The notes under the pieces were generated by a model. The model was not told where the DNA came from and did no database searches. It saw nothing but the letters and a program-made list of their open reading frames with translations. From the NCBI GenBank assembly GCA_964360335.1, contig CAYHVH010000001.1, forward strand, positions 62,001 to 126,000: 64,000 bases of DNA, in the 5' to 3' direction. How positions within the stretch are numbered: position 1 is the stretch's first letter; each line of letters opens with the position of its first letter. Both the position numbers and the translations under genes were made by a program. This document shows, piece after piece, positions 6,850 to 14,352 of this stretch. The DNA is from CAYHVH01 sp964360335. GTDB lineage: Bacteria > Patescibacteriota > Doudnabacteria > UBA920 > 2-01-FULL-46-14.

Positions 6850-6993
6850 GTGCTAACTAAATAATGTGAGCTGTGAAGCGCGTCGAATTGGTCACCTTCC
6901 CGACTTGTCGGGATAAGACGCGTGGAGCTTTAGGGTGAAACCGGCACTCGTATTTTGCAGAGCAGGTTTCGCCACCTGTTTTTTAGTTAGCGC
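6850..6993 (+). ncRNA. Riboswitch-like structured leader with attenuator, class unknown
   Basis: The leader folds into several consistent elements: stem CGCGTC/GACGCG (6879-6884 with 6917-6922), a CUUG-capped hairpin CCCGA/TCGGG (6899-6912), and a terminator hairpin (6961-6984). GGTGAAACC (6934-6942) can pair over 9 bp, one G-U, with GGTTTCGCC (6965-6973), which would destroy the terminator. The same GGTGA can instead pair with TCACC (6892-6896) as a pseudoknot. The ends GTGCTAACTAA and TTAGTTAGCGC (6850-6860, 6983-6993) form an 11-bp closing stem. This mutually exclusive pairing is typical of a transcriptional riboswitch. I do not recognise GEMM-I, GEMM-II or another known aptamer. A separate small RNA is the alternative. 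Confidence 0.55.
6961..6984 (+). terminator. Intrinsic terminator inside the GGDEF leader (attenuator)
   Basis: AGCAGGT-TTCGCC-ACCTGTT with a run of six T ends lies 31 nt before the Shine-Dalgarno of the downstream gene and after its promoter, so it would act as an attenuator. Confidence 0.65.
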
Positions 6994-7015
6994 AACAACC
7001 AAACAGGAGGCGAAG

Positions 7016-7570
7016 ATGTGGTGGAAAAAACCGCGGTGGTTTTTCACAGGGTTATACTTGGTATTCGTTGAGGTCTTTATTCACGGCCGGGATGTCCGCG
7101 AGGGGTATTCTAAAGATATTCTGTCCGGACTTTATAATCAGCGGGCTATTCTAGAACTTGCAGTTCGAGCATTAGCGGATGCTAGGCGCGTCGGCAAATG
7201 GCTTGCGGTCGTGCACATTGATCTTGATCACTTCAAAGCCTACAATGACCAGTTTGGTCATTTACGGGGCAACGAAGTGATTCGGCAGTTTGGTCGAATC
7301 TTGACTTCTGGCTTGCGGCCGACGGATTGGGCTGGCAGATTTGGCGGAGACGAATTTCTGCTGATTCTCCCCGGCGCCGATCCTTATGAGGCCAGCTGTG
7401 TAGTACAGAGGCTTAAGCAACTTGGTCCTCAAATTCCCTTCAGCTTTGGGGTACACAGTGAGCTTGTGATGCGAGGAAGCCAAGTCACGCTCGAGCATTT
7501 TATCGAGCGGGCAGACCAAGAAATGTACGCTCATAAACGGTCCAAGCAACAATTCGCAGTCCAAGTGTAA
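7016..7570 (+). CDS. Diguanylate cyclase (GGDEF domain)
   Basis: The 184-residue protein has a short hydrophobic N-terminus (residues 8-22), the DxLT-like entry KDILSGLYNQR (33-43), metal Asp region IDLDHFKAYND and an intact catalytic GGDEF at 110-114. An RPTD inhibitory site (101-104) lies exactly 5 residues before it. It should make cyclic di-GMP from two GTP and be product-inhibited. There is no PAS or other sensor domain. The ATG at 7016 is chosen over an in-frame one at 6935 because a strong AGGAGG (7005-7010) precedes it. Expression is probably controlled by the structured leader at 6850-6993. Cyclic di-GMP genes are uncommon in CPR bacteria. Confidence 0.88.
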   Translation: MWWKKPRWFFTGLYLVFVEVFIHGRDVREGYSKDILSGLYNQRAILELAVRALADARRVGKWLAVVHIDLDHFKAYNDQFGHLRGNEVIRQFGRILTSGLRPTDWAGRFGGDEFLLILPGADPYEASCVVQRLKQLGPQIPFSFGVHSELVMRGSQVTLEHFIERADQEMYAHKRSKQQFAVQV

Positions 7571-7579
7571 GTGGTCTTC

Positions 7580-7619
7580 CGGCCGGAAAGGTGCAAACCT
7601 TTCCGGCCGCGTTTTTTTT
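7580..7619 (+). terminator. Strong rho-independent terminator after the GGDEF gene
   Basis: CGGCCGGAAAGG-TGCAAA-CCTTTCCGGCCG is a perfect 12-bp stem followed by CG and eight T. It isolates the cyclase transcript from transketolase. Confidence 0.92.
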
Positions 7620-7637
7620 CGATATAATTGCAATACT

Positions 7638-9695
7638 ATGGCTGACCTTGTGAAACTCAAAGAACTCGCCAGGCTCGTTCGTTACTATATTCTGGTCTCG
7701 ACCACGGCCGCGGGGTCCGGGCACCCAACATCTTCGCTGTCTGGCGTGGAACTGATGACGGCATTGATGTTTGGCGGCTATTTTCGCTTTGACTTGAATC
7801 GTCTGGGATACGCAAACAATGACCGGCTGATTTTCTCCAAAGGCCATGCCTCGCCCCTCTTCTATGCGCTGTGGGCAGCGGCTGGCGCGCTGACGGAAAA
7901 AGAGCTTTTGACTTTGCGCAAATTTGGCAGCCCTTTGGAGGGGCATCCTACCCCGGCATTTCCCTATACCGAAGCGGCGACAGGCTCTTTGGGACAAGGG
8001 TTGTCAATTGGCGTGGGCATGGCCCTTAATGCCAAGCTTGACCGGCTTCCCTATCGCACTTATGTGCTTTTGGGGGACAGTGAAATGGCCGAGGGCTCGC
8101 AATGGGAGGCGATTCAGCTCGCCGCGTACTATAAACTTGATAATTTGGTCGGCGTTCTCGATGTCAATCGTTTGGGTCAACGAGGGCAGACGATTTACGG
8201 GCATGATATTAAAGCTTATCAGAAACGCATCGCGGCGTTCGGGTGGAAGACTATAGTCGTGAATGGGCATAATTTGAATGAGATTTTGAAAGCGTACAAA
8301 CAGGCGACCCCCTCTTCATCTCCCCCTATCCCGTTTGACGGGACAGGGGGAGAAAAGAGAGGGGGTGGAAGGCCGGTGATGATCATTGCCAAAACCATTA
8401 AAGGTAAAGGAGTTTCATTTATCGAAAACAAAGAAGGCTGGCATGGGAAGGCGCTTTCCCCGGAGGATTTGAGGAAGGCACTACGAGAATTGGGGAAAGT
8501 CGACAAGAAGATGCGAGGAGAGATGGCAAAGCCGGAGAGAATTAGTAGACCGGAGACAGTAGATAGTAGATCGGAAAGCAAAGAAAAAATTAATTACAAA
8601 ATCGGAGAAGAGGCGGCAACAAGGAAGGCTTACGGTAACGCCCTAGTCAGGATTTATCCGAAGTTTCCGAATATCGTAGTCCTCGACGCCGAGGTTTCCA
8701 ATTCAACTTACGCGGAGATATTCAAGGAAAAATATCCGGACCGGTTTTTGGAGATGTTTGTGGCGGAGCAGAATATGGTGGGTGCGGCTCTTGGTCTTTC
8801 GCGGCGCGGCAAGATCCCGTTTGTTTCGACCTTTGCCGCGTTCCTGACGCGCGCTTTTGACCAAATCCGAATGAGCCAGTATTCGGCCGCCAACATCAAG
8901 TTTGTGGGCTCGCACGCCGGGGTGTCCATCGGCGAGGACGGGCCGTCGCAGATGGGCCTCGAGGATTTGGCAATGTTTCGCAGTATTTTAGGAAGCGTGG
9001 TTTTGTATCCTTCGGATGCGGTTTCAACCGATAAGCTTGTGGAAGCGGCAGCTAAGCACAAAGGCATTGTCTATATCAGAACAACGCGAATGGAAACCCC
9101 GGTGCTTTATTCCCCGGGGCAGGAGTTCAAAATCGGCGGGAGTAAAGTTTTGCGCCATAGCCGGAAAGACGTGGCGACAGTGCTGGCGGCCGGGATAACA
9201 TTGCATGAAGCGTTGGCCGCTTATGAAGAACTCAAGAAGCAAGGGGTTTTGATTCGGGTGATTGACTTGTACAGCATCAAACCGATTGATAAAAAGACAT
9301 TGACGCAGGCTGCCAAAGAAACGGGAGCGATAATCACGGTCGAGGACCATTATCCCGAGGGCGGGATTGGGGAAGCGATTAGAAGCGCTCTTTCTGACCT
9401 CCCTCCCCAAAGCATGGGGAGGGATAAAGGGAGAGGTTTTCCGCCAGCCCGCCCCGCTTCGCTTGGCGAGGCCGGGGAGGCGGATCCGCCTTGGGCAGAG
9501 AAACTCCCTGGTAAAACCGACCTCTCTCCTTCTCTCCCCATCACCTGGGGAGAGGGTAGGATTATCTCTTTAGCGGTGCGCAAAATGCCGCGAAGCGGCA
9601 AACCGCAGGAGCTTTTGGATTATGAAGAGATATCGCGCGATGCTATTATTAAGGAAGTAAAGAGAATTGTTTCTAAATCGTCACCTCGAATTTAA
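7638..9695 (+). CDS. tkt: Transketolase with repeat-derived insertions
   Basis: The 685-residue single-chain transketolase transfers two-carbon units in the non-oxidative pentose phosphate pathway using thiamine diphosphate. The N-terminal half has AGSGHPTSS, SKGHASP and the TPP motif GDSEMAEG...VNRLGQ (146-181). The pyrimidine-binding middle domain contains VAEQNMVGAALGLS, and the C-terminal domain contains VEDHYPEGGIGEAI and RSGKP. Two stretches are alien to the family: residues about 224-244 and a 55-residue block at about 587-641. Both are encoded by palindromic repeats and lie in surface loops. TATAAT (7623-7628) is 9 nt before the ATG. It opens a sugar-phosphate gene cluster. Confidence 0.95.
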   Translation: MADLVKLKELARLVRYYILVSTTAAGSGHPTSSLSGVELMTALMFGGYFRFDLNRLGYANNDRLIFSKGHASPLFYALWAAAGALTEKELLTLRKFGSPLEGHPTPAFPYTEAATGSLGQGLSIGVGMALNAKLDRLPYRTYVLLGDSEMAEGSQWEAIQLAAYYKLDNLVGVLDVNRLGQRGQTIYGHDIKAYQKRIAAFGWKTIVVNGHNLNEILKAYKQATPSSSPPIPFDGTGGEKRGGGRPVMIIAKTIKGKGVSFIENKEGWHGKALSPEDLRKALRELGKVDKKMRGEMAKPERISRPETVDSRSESKEKINYKIGEEAATRKAYGNALVRIYPKFPNIVVLDAEVSNSTYAEIFKEKYPDRFLEMFVAEQNMVGAALGLSRRGKIPFVSTFAAFLTRAFDQIRMSQYSAANIKFVGSHAGVSIGEDGPSQMGLEDLAMFRSILGSVVLYPSDAVSTDKLVEAAAKHKGIVYIRTTRMETPVLYSPGQEFKIGGSKVLRHSRKDVATVLAAGITLHEALAAYEELKKQGVLIRVIDLYSIKPIDKKTLTQAAKETGAIITVEDHYPEGGIGEAIRSALSDLPPQSMGRDKGRGFPPARPASLGEAGEADPPWAEKLPGKTDLSPSLPITWGEGRIISLAVRKMPRSGKPQELLDYEEISRDAIIKEVKRIVSKSSPRI
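8307..8366. repeat. CTCTCCC-family palindrome inside tkt
   Basis: ACCCCCTCT (8307-8315) and GAGAGGGGGT (8357-8366) form the outer arms. TCTCCCCCTaTCCCG and CGGGAcAGGGGGAGA form the inner arms around TTTGA. The 60-bp insert keeps the transketolase frame and encodes a Ser/Pro/Gly-rich loop. Confidence 0.75.
9397..9560. repeat. Composite palindromic repeat cluster inside tkt
   Basis: Three units follow one another in frame: CCCTCCCC...GGGGAGGG plus GGGAGAGGT (9401-9437), a CCGCC...GGCGGATCCGCC unit (9441-9490), and ACCTCTCTCC...CTCTCCCC...GGGGAGAG (9519-9554). The block replaces a 2-5 residue loop between ALSD and IISLAVRKMP of the C-terminal domain. Confidence 0.75.
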
Positions 9696-9720
9696 TTCGG
9701 GAACCAGGATTAAAACTTCT

Positions 9721-9749
9721 GGATTCCCCGATTAAATCGGGGAATGACA
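9721..9749. repeat. Intergenic palindromic repeat (ATTCC..GGAAT family)
   Basis: GGATTCCCCGATT followed by AAATCGGGGAATGACA forms a near-perfect palindrome between tkt and glpX. Related copies lie at 10707-10750 and 39611-39634. Confidence 0.65.
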
Positions 9750-9753
9750 AAGA

Positions 9754-10704
9754 ATGCAAATGGATCGAAATTTGGCTTTAGAATTTGTGCGCGTCACCGA
9801 AGCGGCGGCAATTGCCGCCTCCTCCTGGATTGGCCGCGGCGACAAAAACGCCGCTGATCAGGCCGCGGTTGACGAGATGCGCGCGCGGTTCAACCAGATT
9901 GATTTTGCCGGTACGATCGTTATCGGCGAGGGAGCCAAGGACGAAGCTCCGGAGCTTTACACCGGCGAGAAAGTCGGCACCGGCAAAGGCCCGGAAATGG
10001 ATCTGGCCGTTGATCCTCTGGAAGCCACGGACAGTGTGGCCCACGGCCGCTACAACGCGATTTCCGTGATTGTCGCCGGGCCCAAAGGGTCACTCCTTTC
10101 TGCGCCGGATACTTATATGAATAAACTGGCCGTAGGCAAAGCCGCTGCTAAAGTCGTGGATTTGGATTTTCCCGTAAAACAGAATATTGAGCGCGTGGCC
10201 AAGTCCTTGGGCAAAGACATTGGGGAAATTACGGTCGTGGTTTTGGACCGCGAGCGGCATGAGGGGTTGATCAAGGAAATTCGCGCTGCCGGCGCGCGGG
10301 TGCGCACCATCACTGACGGCGACGTGGCGGGCGCTATCGCTCCGTGCCTGCCCGAGTCGGGGATCGATATGCTTTTGGGAATTGGCGCCTCGACAGAAGC
10401 AGTGCTCGCCGCCGCGGCCATGAAAATCCTGGGCGGCGAGCTTTTCTGCCGGTTTGCGCCTAAGAATGAGAAAGATCAGAAAGCAATTTTGGAGGCCGGG
10501 ATCAAAGATCTAAATAAAGTCTACTCTGCTGAGGACTTGGCAAAGGGCAAGCAGTTAACCTTTACTGCCACGGGCGTGATTGACGGGCCGCTTTTAGAGG
10601 GAGTGCGGTTTGCGAAGCACCGCATCATCACCCATTCGGTCGTGATGCGCGGGTCGTCTGGTACAATACGGTACATCACCACTCATCATCATACTACTAA
10701 GTAA
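9754..10704 (+). CDS. glpX: Class II fructose-1,6-bisphosphatase (GlpX type), divergent loops
   Basis: The 316-residue protein aligns throughout with GlpX, which hydrolyses fructose 1,6-bisphosphate in gluconeogenesis. It has GTIVIGEGAKDEAPELYTGE, a metal-binding DPLEAT at 87-92 and a closing THSVVMRGSSGTIRYI. Two conserved glycines are changed: the family DPxEGT is DPLEAT here, and GGAPEGV is GASTEAV (211-217). Metal ligands look intact, so activity is likely, but substrate preference may differ (sedoheptulose bisphosphate is possible beside tkt and tal). An alternative ATG lies two codons in. No Shine-Dalgarno is visible. Confidence 0.9.
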   Translation: MQMDRNLALEFVRVTEAAAIAASSWIGRGDKNAADQAAVDEMRARFNQIDFAGTIVIGEGAKDEAPELYTGEKVGTGKGPEMDLAVDPLEATDSVAHGRYNAISVIVAGPKGSLLSAPDTYMNKLAVGKAAAKVVDLDFPVKQNIERVAKSLGKDIGEITVVVLDRERHEGLIKEIRAAGARVRTITDGDVAGAIAPCLPESGIDMLLGIGASTEAVLAAAAMKILGGELFCRFAPKNEKDQKAILEAGIKDLNKVYSAEDLAKGKQLTFTATGVIDGPLLEGVRFAKHRIITHSVVMRGSSGTIRYITTHHHTTK

Positions 10705-10706
10705 TT

Positions 10707-10750
10707 GTCATTCCGGCCAAAGTTTACCCCGCACTTGATGCGGAATGACA
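10707..10750. repeat. Intergenic palindromic repeat (TGTCATTCCG)
   Basis: TGTCATTCCG (10707-10716) and CGGAATGACA (10741-10750) are exact inverted repeats flanking a short spacer, directly after glpX. Confidence 0.65.
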
Positions 10751-10794
10751 GGCAGGTACAAGTAAGTATTAATTACGTAATTAAATAAGTATTT

Positions 10795-11709
10795 ATGAAA
10801 AACTTAGGCTATAGTAAACCGCTTTTCATCCTTGCTTTTGATCACCGCTCGTCCTTTTTTAAGATGTTCGGCTACAAAGAGCCGCTGACCGCGGAGCAGG
10901 CTAGAGAAATTAGCGAGGCTAAGTGGCTGGTCTATGAGGGGTTTAAACAGGCCGTGGCCAAAGACTTTCCGCCGAAAGAAAACGCGGGAGTGTTGGTGGA
11001 TGAACAGTTTGGGAAAAAGGTACACCGTGAGGCTCAACCCGCCGGTTATTTGACGCTTTTGACTCAAGAGAAAAGCGGGCAAGATGAGTTTGACTTTGAG
11101 TATGGCGAACAGTTTGCCGAGCATATTGAAAATCTTAAACCCAGATTTGCCAAGGTCCTGATTCGCTACAACCCGGAAAGTGATAAAGAGATGAATTTAA
11201 GGCAGCGAGAAAGGCTTAAGATTTTGAGTGGCTGGTGCCATGAGAAAGGTTACAAGTTTTTGATAGAGCCACTCATTCCGGCGACAGAGCAACAGCTTGC
11301 CGGGGTCGGAGGGGACCAGGCGCGTTATGATAACGAACTAAGGCCCGGGCTAATGGTCAAAATGATAGCCGAGCTGCAGGCAGGTGGAGTGGAGCCGGAT
11401 ATCTGGAAGATTGAAGGCCTTGAGGATCCGAAACATTACGAAGAGGTGGTGCGCCAAGCCCGGACCGGCGGCCGGGGAGGAGTCTCGGCCGTGGTTTTGG
11501 GTCGCGGCGCGGATGCCGCGCAGGTGGAGAAATGGCTCAAGGCCGGAGCGAAAGTGAAAGGGATTATCGGGTTTGCCATCGGCCGGACGATTTTCTGGGA
11601 ACCACTCTTGTCGTGGAAAGAGGGGAAGACGAGTCGAGAGGAAACCGTCAGGAAGATCGCGGAGAATTATAAACATTTTTACAAGGTGTTTGTTAGTAGC
11701 ACAAAATAG
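10795..11709 (+). CDS. DUF2090/IolC-type class I aldolase-like protein
   Basis: The 304-residue TIM-barrel protein resembles the DUF2090 domain of IolC (2-deoxy-5-keto-gluconate-6-phosphate aldolase) and LacD-like tagatose-bisphosphate aldolases. It begins with FILAFDHRSSF and carries AKVLIRYNPE (119-128), IEPLIP and DIWKIEGL, whose Lys205 is the candidate Schiff-base residue. The C-terminus GIIGFAIGRTIFWEPL is a phosphate-binding loop of this group. Between FBPase and transaldolase it is a natural candidate for the missing sugar-bisphosphate aldolase. That role is inference. Confidence 0.78.
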   Translation: MKNLGYSKPLFILAFDHRSSFFKMFGYKEPLTAEQAREISEAKWLVYEGFKQAVAKDFPPKENAGVLVDEQFGKKVHREAQPAGYLTLLTQEKSGQDEFDFEYGEQFAEHIENLKPRFAKVLIRYNPESDKEMNLRQRERLKILSGWCHEKGYKFLIEPLIPATEQQLAGVGGDQARYDNELRPGLMVKMIAELQAGGVEPDIWKIEGLEDPKHYEEVVRQARTGGRGGVSAVVLGRGADAAQVEKWLKAGAKVKGIIGFAIGRTIFWEPLLSWKEGKTSREETVRKIAENYKHFYKVFVSSTK

Positions 11710-11722
11710 TCTGAACCAGAAG

Positions 11723-12346
11723 TTGATAGAGAATATTCACAAGTGTTTGCGTACGGTGGTTTCCCAATTTTATTACCGTCCATTTTTGTTTTTTAACGAA
11801 ATCGGTTTTCATACTTACTGCTACGCAGTTTTCTATCGCAACCCCGTTTTCGCTAAACTTTTTACAACCCGTGACGGCAAAAACACCAACCTTATCCACC
11901 CTGAGTACGGTTCAATAAAAACTAAAATCGGCGGGAAGGGCAGGGCTTGGTATGATTTAGTTATCCTTAATCCCCGGTTCGTACAAGACAACGATCTTGA
12001 AAGAGTCGCCAACAATTATGGAACAGCGACGAGTTATAAACCGGATGACCTAATGGCGGTTCTAGAATTTAAGTACCTTAGATCTTCTTCTAAAGAATAC
12101 GTTAGGCAACTGCAAAAAGATTATCATTCCTTATCTAACGCTGTTGAAGCACTGAACAAATATATGATTGTTTTTGCCGATGTTAAAAGTCCTTTTGATT
12201 ATTTTTCGGGTATGCAGTGGGACGACCACACAAAACTCGTTTATACGGTTGTTGATTTTAGTCAAATTGGACGAAAGCAGATCAAAGTGCTTATTAAGCC
12301 TGATAATTTCTTAAAATTACCGGGACAGTGGCTGGCGACGGTCTAA
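11723..12346 (+). CDS. PD-(D/E)XK nuclease-like hypothetical protein
   Basis: The frame encodes about 207 residues with the order E (FNEIGFHTYCYAVFYR), D (AWYDLVILNP), then ExK (LMAVLEFKYL), the signature of a PD-(D/E)XK nuclease core. No methyltransferase or toxin partner is adjacent. There is no ATG near the 5' end, and TTG at 11723 is the best start. The open frame continues upstream into the aldolase gene, which could also mean an N-terminal truncation. The gene is clearly richer in A+T than its neighbours and interrupts the sugar-phosphate cluster, consistent with transfer. Confidence 0.6.
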   Translation: MIENIHKCLRTVVSQFYYRPFLFFNEIGFHTYCYAVFYRNPVFAKLFTTRDGKNTNLIHPEYGSIKTKIGGKGRAWYDLVILNPRFVQDNDLERVANNYGTATSYKPDDLMAVLEFKYLRSSSKEYVRQLQKDYHSLSNAVEALNKYMIVFADVKSPFDYFSGMQWDDHTKLVYTVVDFSQIGRKQIKVLIKPDNFLKLPGQWLATV

Positions 12347-12355
12347 AAATGCCAT

Positions 12356-13252
12356 ATGAGGCCCTCAAATTTAAAAACCCGCATCTTTCTTGACTCTGGG
12401 GATCCGAACGAAACGCGTGAAGTCATAAAGTTTCTCGGGTTTTTGGACGGTCAGACGACTAATCCCAGCTTAATTGCCAAGAACCCGGAAACGACCGGCA
12501 AGAAATTTTCCCAAAAAGAGATTTTGGAATTTTATAAAAAAGTCGTGGTTGAGGTTTCCGCTCTGATCCCCGCCGGTTCCGTATCAGTTGAGGTTTACGC
12601 TGACCCTTCGACAAGCTCAGGGGATATGTTAGAACAAGGTCGAGATTTTTTTTCTTGGATTCCAAACGCACACATCAAATTTCCGACAACCAAAGAGGGC
12701 CTGAAGGCCGCTGAAATTGCCGTTAAAGAAGGCATGCGCGTCAATTTGACTTTGTGCTTTTCCCAGGAGCAGGCGGCGGCCGTGTACGCGGCAACGAGGG
12801 GAGCAAAAAAAGGGCAGGTCTTTGTTTCGCCGTTTGTCGGGCGGCTGGATGATCGGGGGGAGAACGGGATGCAGCTCGTTGAGAATATTATCAAAATGTA
12901 TCGGGCGGGAGACGGGCATGTGGAGGTGCTGACCGCGAGCGTACGGAATCTCAATCATTTGCAGTACGCAATTCAGCTCGGTTCCGACATCCTGACCGCG
13001 CTGTTGAAGGTTTTGAAGGAGTGGGCCGACTCCAATTTCCCTCCCCAGGCGTGGAGAGCCCCCTTCTCTATCCCTCCCCAGGCGAGGGGAGGGATTAAGG
13101 GAGAGGTCGAAACGGCAAAGGAGTTGAAGCCAATACCCTACCGCGAGGTTTCTCTTGACAATCCCTGGCAGGACTACGACATTCGTCATGAGCTGACCGA
13201 CGTCGGCATTGAAAAGTTTGCCGCGGATTGGAACGCGCTTATCAAGCCATAA
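12356..13252 (+). CDS. tal: Transaldolase with repeat insertion
   Basis: The 298-residue transaldolase moves a dihydroxyacetone unit between sugar phosphates. It has DGQTTNPSLI (31-40), the catalytic Schiff-base Lys108 in HIKFPTT, VNLTLCFSQEQA and VSPFVGRLDD. Residues about 228-251 are not family-like and come from a CTCTCCC-type palindrome. A second small repeat, CTTCGACAAGCTCAG, encodes the STSSG at residues 85-89. The gene starts 9 bp after the nuclease-like gene. Together with tkt it completes the non-oxidative pentose phosphate route. Confidence 0.93.
   Translation: MRPSNLKTRIFLDSGDPNETREVIKFLGFLDGQTTNPSLIAKNPETTGKKFSQKEILEFYKKVVVEVSALIPAGSVSVEVYADPSTSSGDMLEQGRDFFSWIPNAHIKFPTTKEGLKAAEIAVKEGMRVNLTLCFSQEQAAAVYAATRGAKKGQVFVSPFVGRLDDRGENGMQLVENIIKMYRAGDGHVEVLTASVRNLNHLQYAIQLGSDILTALLKVLKEWADSNFPPQAWRAPFSIPPQARGGIKGEVETAKELKPIPYREVSLDNPWQDYDIRHELTDVGIEKFAADWNALIKP
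12604..12623. repeat. CTTCGACAAGCTCAG repeat inside tal
   Basis: The 20-bp imperfect palindrome, CCCTTCGACAAGC followed by TCAGGGG, is a widely dispersed bacterial repeat type. Here it is in frame and encodes Pro-Ser-Thr-Ser-Ser-Gly. An interrupted second copy is in the terminator loop near 29369-29406. Confidence 0.55.
13037..13109. repeat. CTCTCCC-family palindrome inside tal
   Basis: TCCCTCCCC-AGGCGA-GGGGAGGGA followed by TTAAGGGAGAGGTCGAA is almost identical over 26 bp to the copy between dnaK and dnaJ (59641-59701). A second, partial arm pair precedes it. The insert stays in frame. Confidence 0.8.
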
Positions 13253-13282
13253 AATAATATTCTTCGAACGGTATTTAACAAT

Positions 13283-14341
13283 ATGATGCGCGACGCGATT
13301 CTCAGTTTTCCGAAGCAGTTCCGGTTCGTCCCGAAGGTGGAAAACGGGCCGGTGAAAAAATACAAAAAATACATTGTCGCCGGCATGGGCGGTTCGCACC
13401 TCGCCGCGGATATTTTGAAGACTTTAAAACCGGAATTGGATATCATCGTACATAGTGATTACGGATTGCCGGCTTTTCTCGACCCCTCCCGGCCTTCGGC
13501 CACCCTCCCCTCGTCAGGAGAGGGGGGAAGTAAGGAAAAACGTCTGGAGAGGCGAATTTCGCAAACTTTGCTCATCGCGAGTTCCTATTCGGGTAATACT
13601 GAAGAGACACTGGATGCATTTGAACAAGCAAGAAGTAAAGGAATCGCAGTGGCGGCGATTGCGGTTGGCGGCAAGCTTCTGGAACTGGCCAAGCAGTATC
13701 AAACTCCTTATGTTCAGATGCCGGATACGGGGATTCAGCCCCGTTCGGCCCTGGGCTTCAATTTGCGAGCGCTTCTGAAAATCATGAAGCAAGGCGAGCT
13801 CCTCAGGCAGAGCCGGGAGCTGGCTAAAAGTTTGCAGCCTAAGAATATCGAGGAAAAAGGCCGAGCGCTCGCGCAAAAGCTAAAGAGTCGGATGCCGGTA
13901 ATTTACGCGTCGCAAAAAAACTATTCGCTCGCCTATAACTGGAAAATCAAATTTAACGAGACGGGCAAAATCCCGACCTTTTACAATATTTTTCCGGAAC
14001 TGAATCACAACGAGATGTCCGGATTTTCCGCCGCAGGCGGACCCGCCTCTGGCGGGGACGCACCCGATCCTAAAAGTTTGTCAGAAAAATTTTATTTTCT
14101 CTTTTTGCATGACAGCAGCGATCACCCGCAAATCCAAAAGCGAATGGACGCAACCGCGAAACTTTATCGGGAGCGCGGTTTGCCAGTGGAAATTTTACCG
14201 ATTCAGGGGGAGAACGCCATGCACAAAATCTTCTCCTCACTGGTCCTTGCCGACTGGGCGGCACTTTACACGGCCGAGGGATATGGGTTTGAGGCCGAAC
14301 GGGTGCCGATGGTGGAGGAGTTCAAGAAACTGATTAAGTGA
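13283..14341 (+). CDS. Bifunctional phosphoglucose/phosphomannose isomerase (SIS)
   Basis: The 352-residue SIS-fold protein matches the small bifunctional PGI/PMI family common in archaea and CPR. It has KYIVAGMGGSHLAAD (sugar-binding), LIASSYSGNTEETLDA (SIS phosphate loop), GFNLRAL and the catalytic FPELNHNEMSGF. It would interconvert fructose 6-phosphate with glucose 6-phosphate and mannose 6-phosphate, linking glycolysis to the phosphomannomutase at 39968. Two inserts come from repeats (about residues 67-84 and 249-260). The start is at one of two adjacent ATGs. Confidence 0.88.
   Translation: MMRDAILSFPKQFRFVPKVENGPVKKYKKYIVAGMGGSHLAADILKTLKPELDIIVHSDYGLPAFLDPSRPSATLPSSGEGGSKEKRLERRISQTLLIASSYSGNTEETLDAFEQARSKGIAVAAIAVGGKLLELAKQYQTPYVQMPDTGIQPRSALGFNLRALLKIMKQGELLRQSRELAKSLQPKNIEEKGRALAQKLKSRMPVIYASQKNYSLAYNWKIKFNETGKIPTFYNIFPELNHNEMSGFSAAGGPASGGDAPDPKSLSEKFYFLFLHDSSDHPQIQKRMDATAKLYRERGLPVEILPIQGENAMHKIFSSLVLADWAALYTAEGYGFEAERVPMVEEFKKLIK
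13481..13530. repeat. CTCTCCC-family palindrome inside the SIS isomerase
   Basis: GACCCCTCCC, GGCC-TTC-GGCC and CCCTCCCC-TCGTCA-GGAGAGGGGGG follow each other in frame and encode a Ser/Pro/Gly loop between the first two strands of the SIS domain. Confidence 0.7.
14027..14060. repeat. CCGCC..GGCGG double hairpin inside the SIS isomerase
   Basis: CCGCC-GCA-GGCGG and CGCC-TCT-GGCG lie in tandem and encode SAAGGPASGGDA just after the catalytic NHNE motif. The same repeat type occurs at 9441-9490 and 46875-46907. Confidence 0.65.
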
Positions 14342-14352
14342 CGGAAGTGCAT

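Noticed and set aside
6850..6993. GEMM (cyclic di-GMP) riboswitch
   Set aside because: The GGDEF context fits, but the conserved GEMM-I and GEMM-II core bases are not seen.
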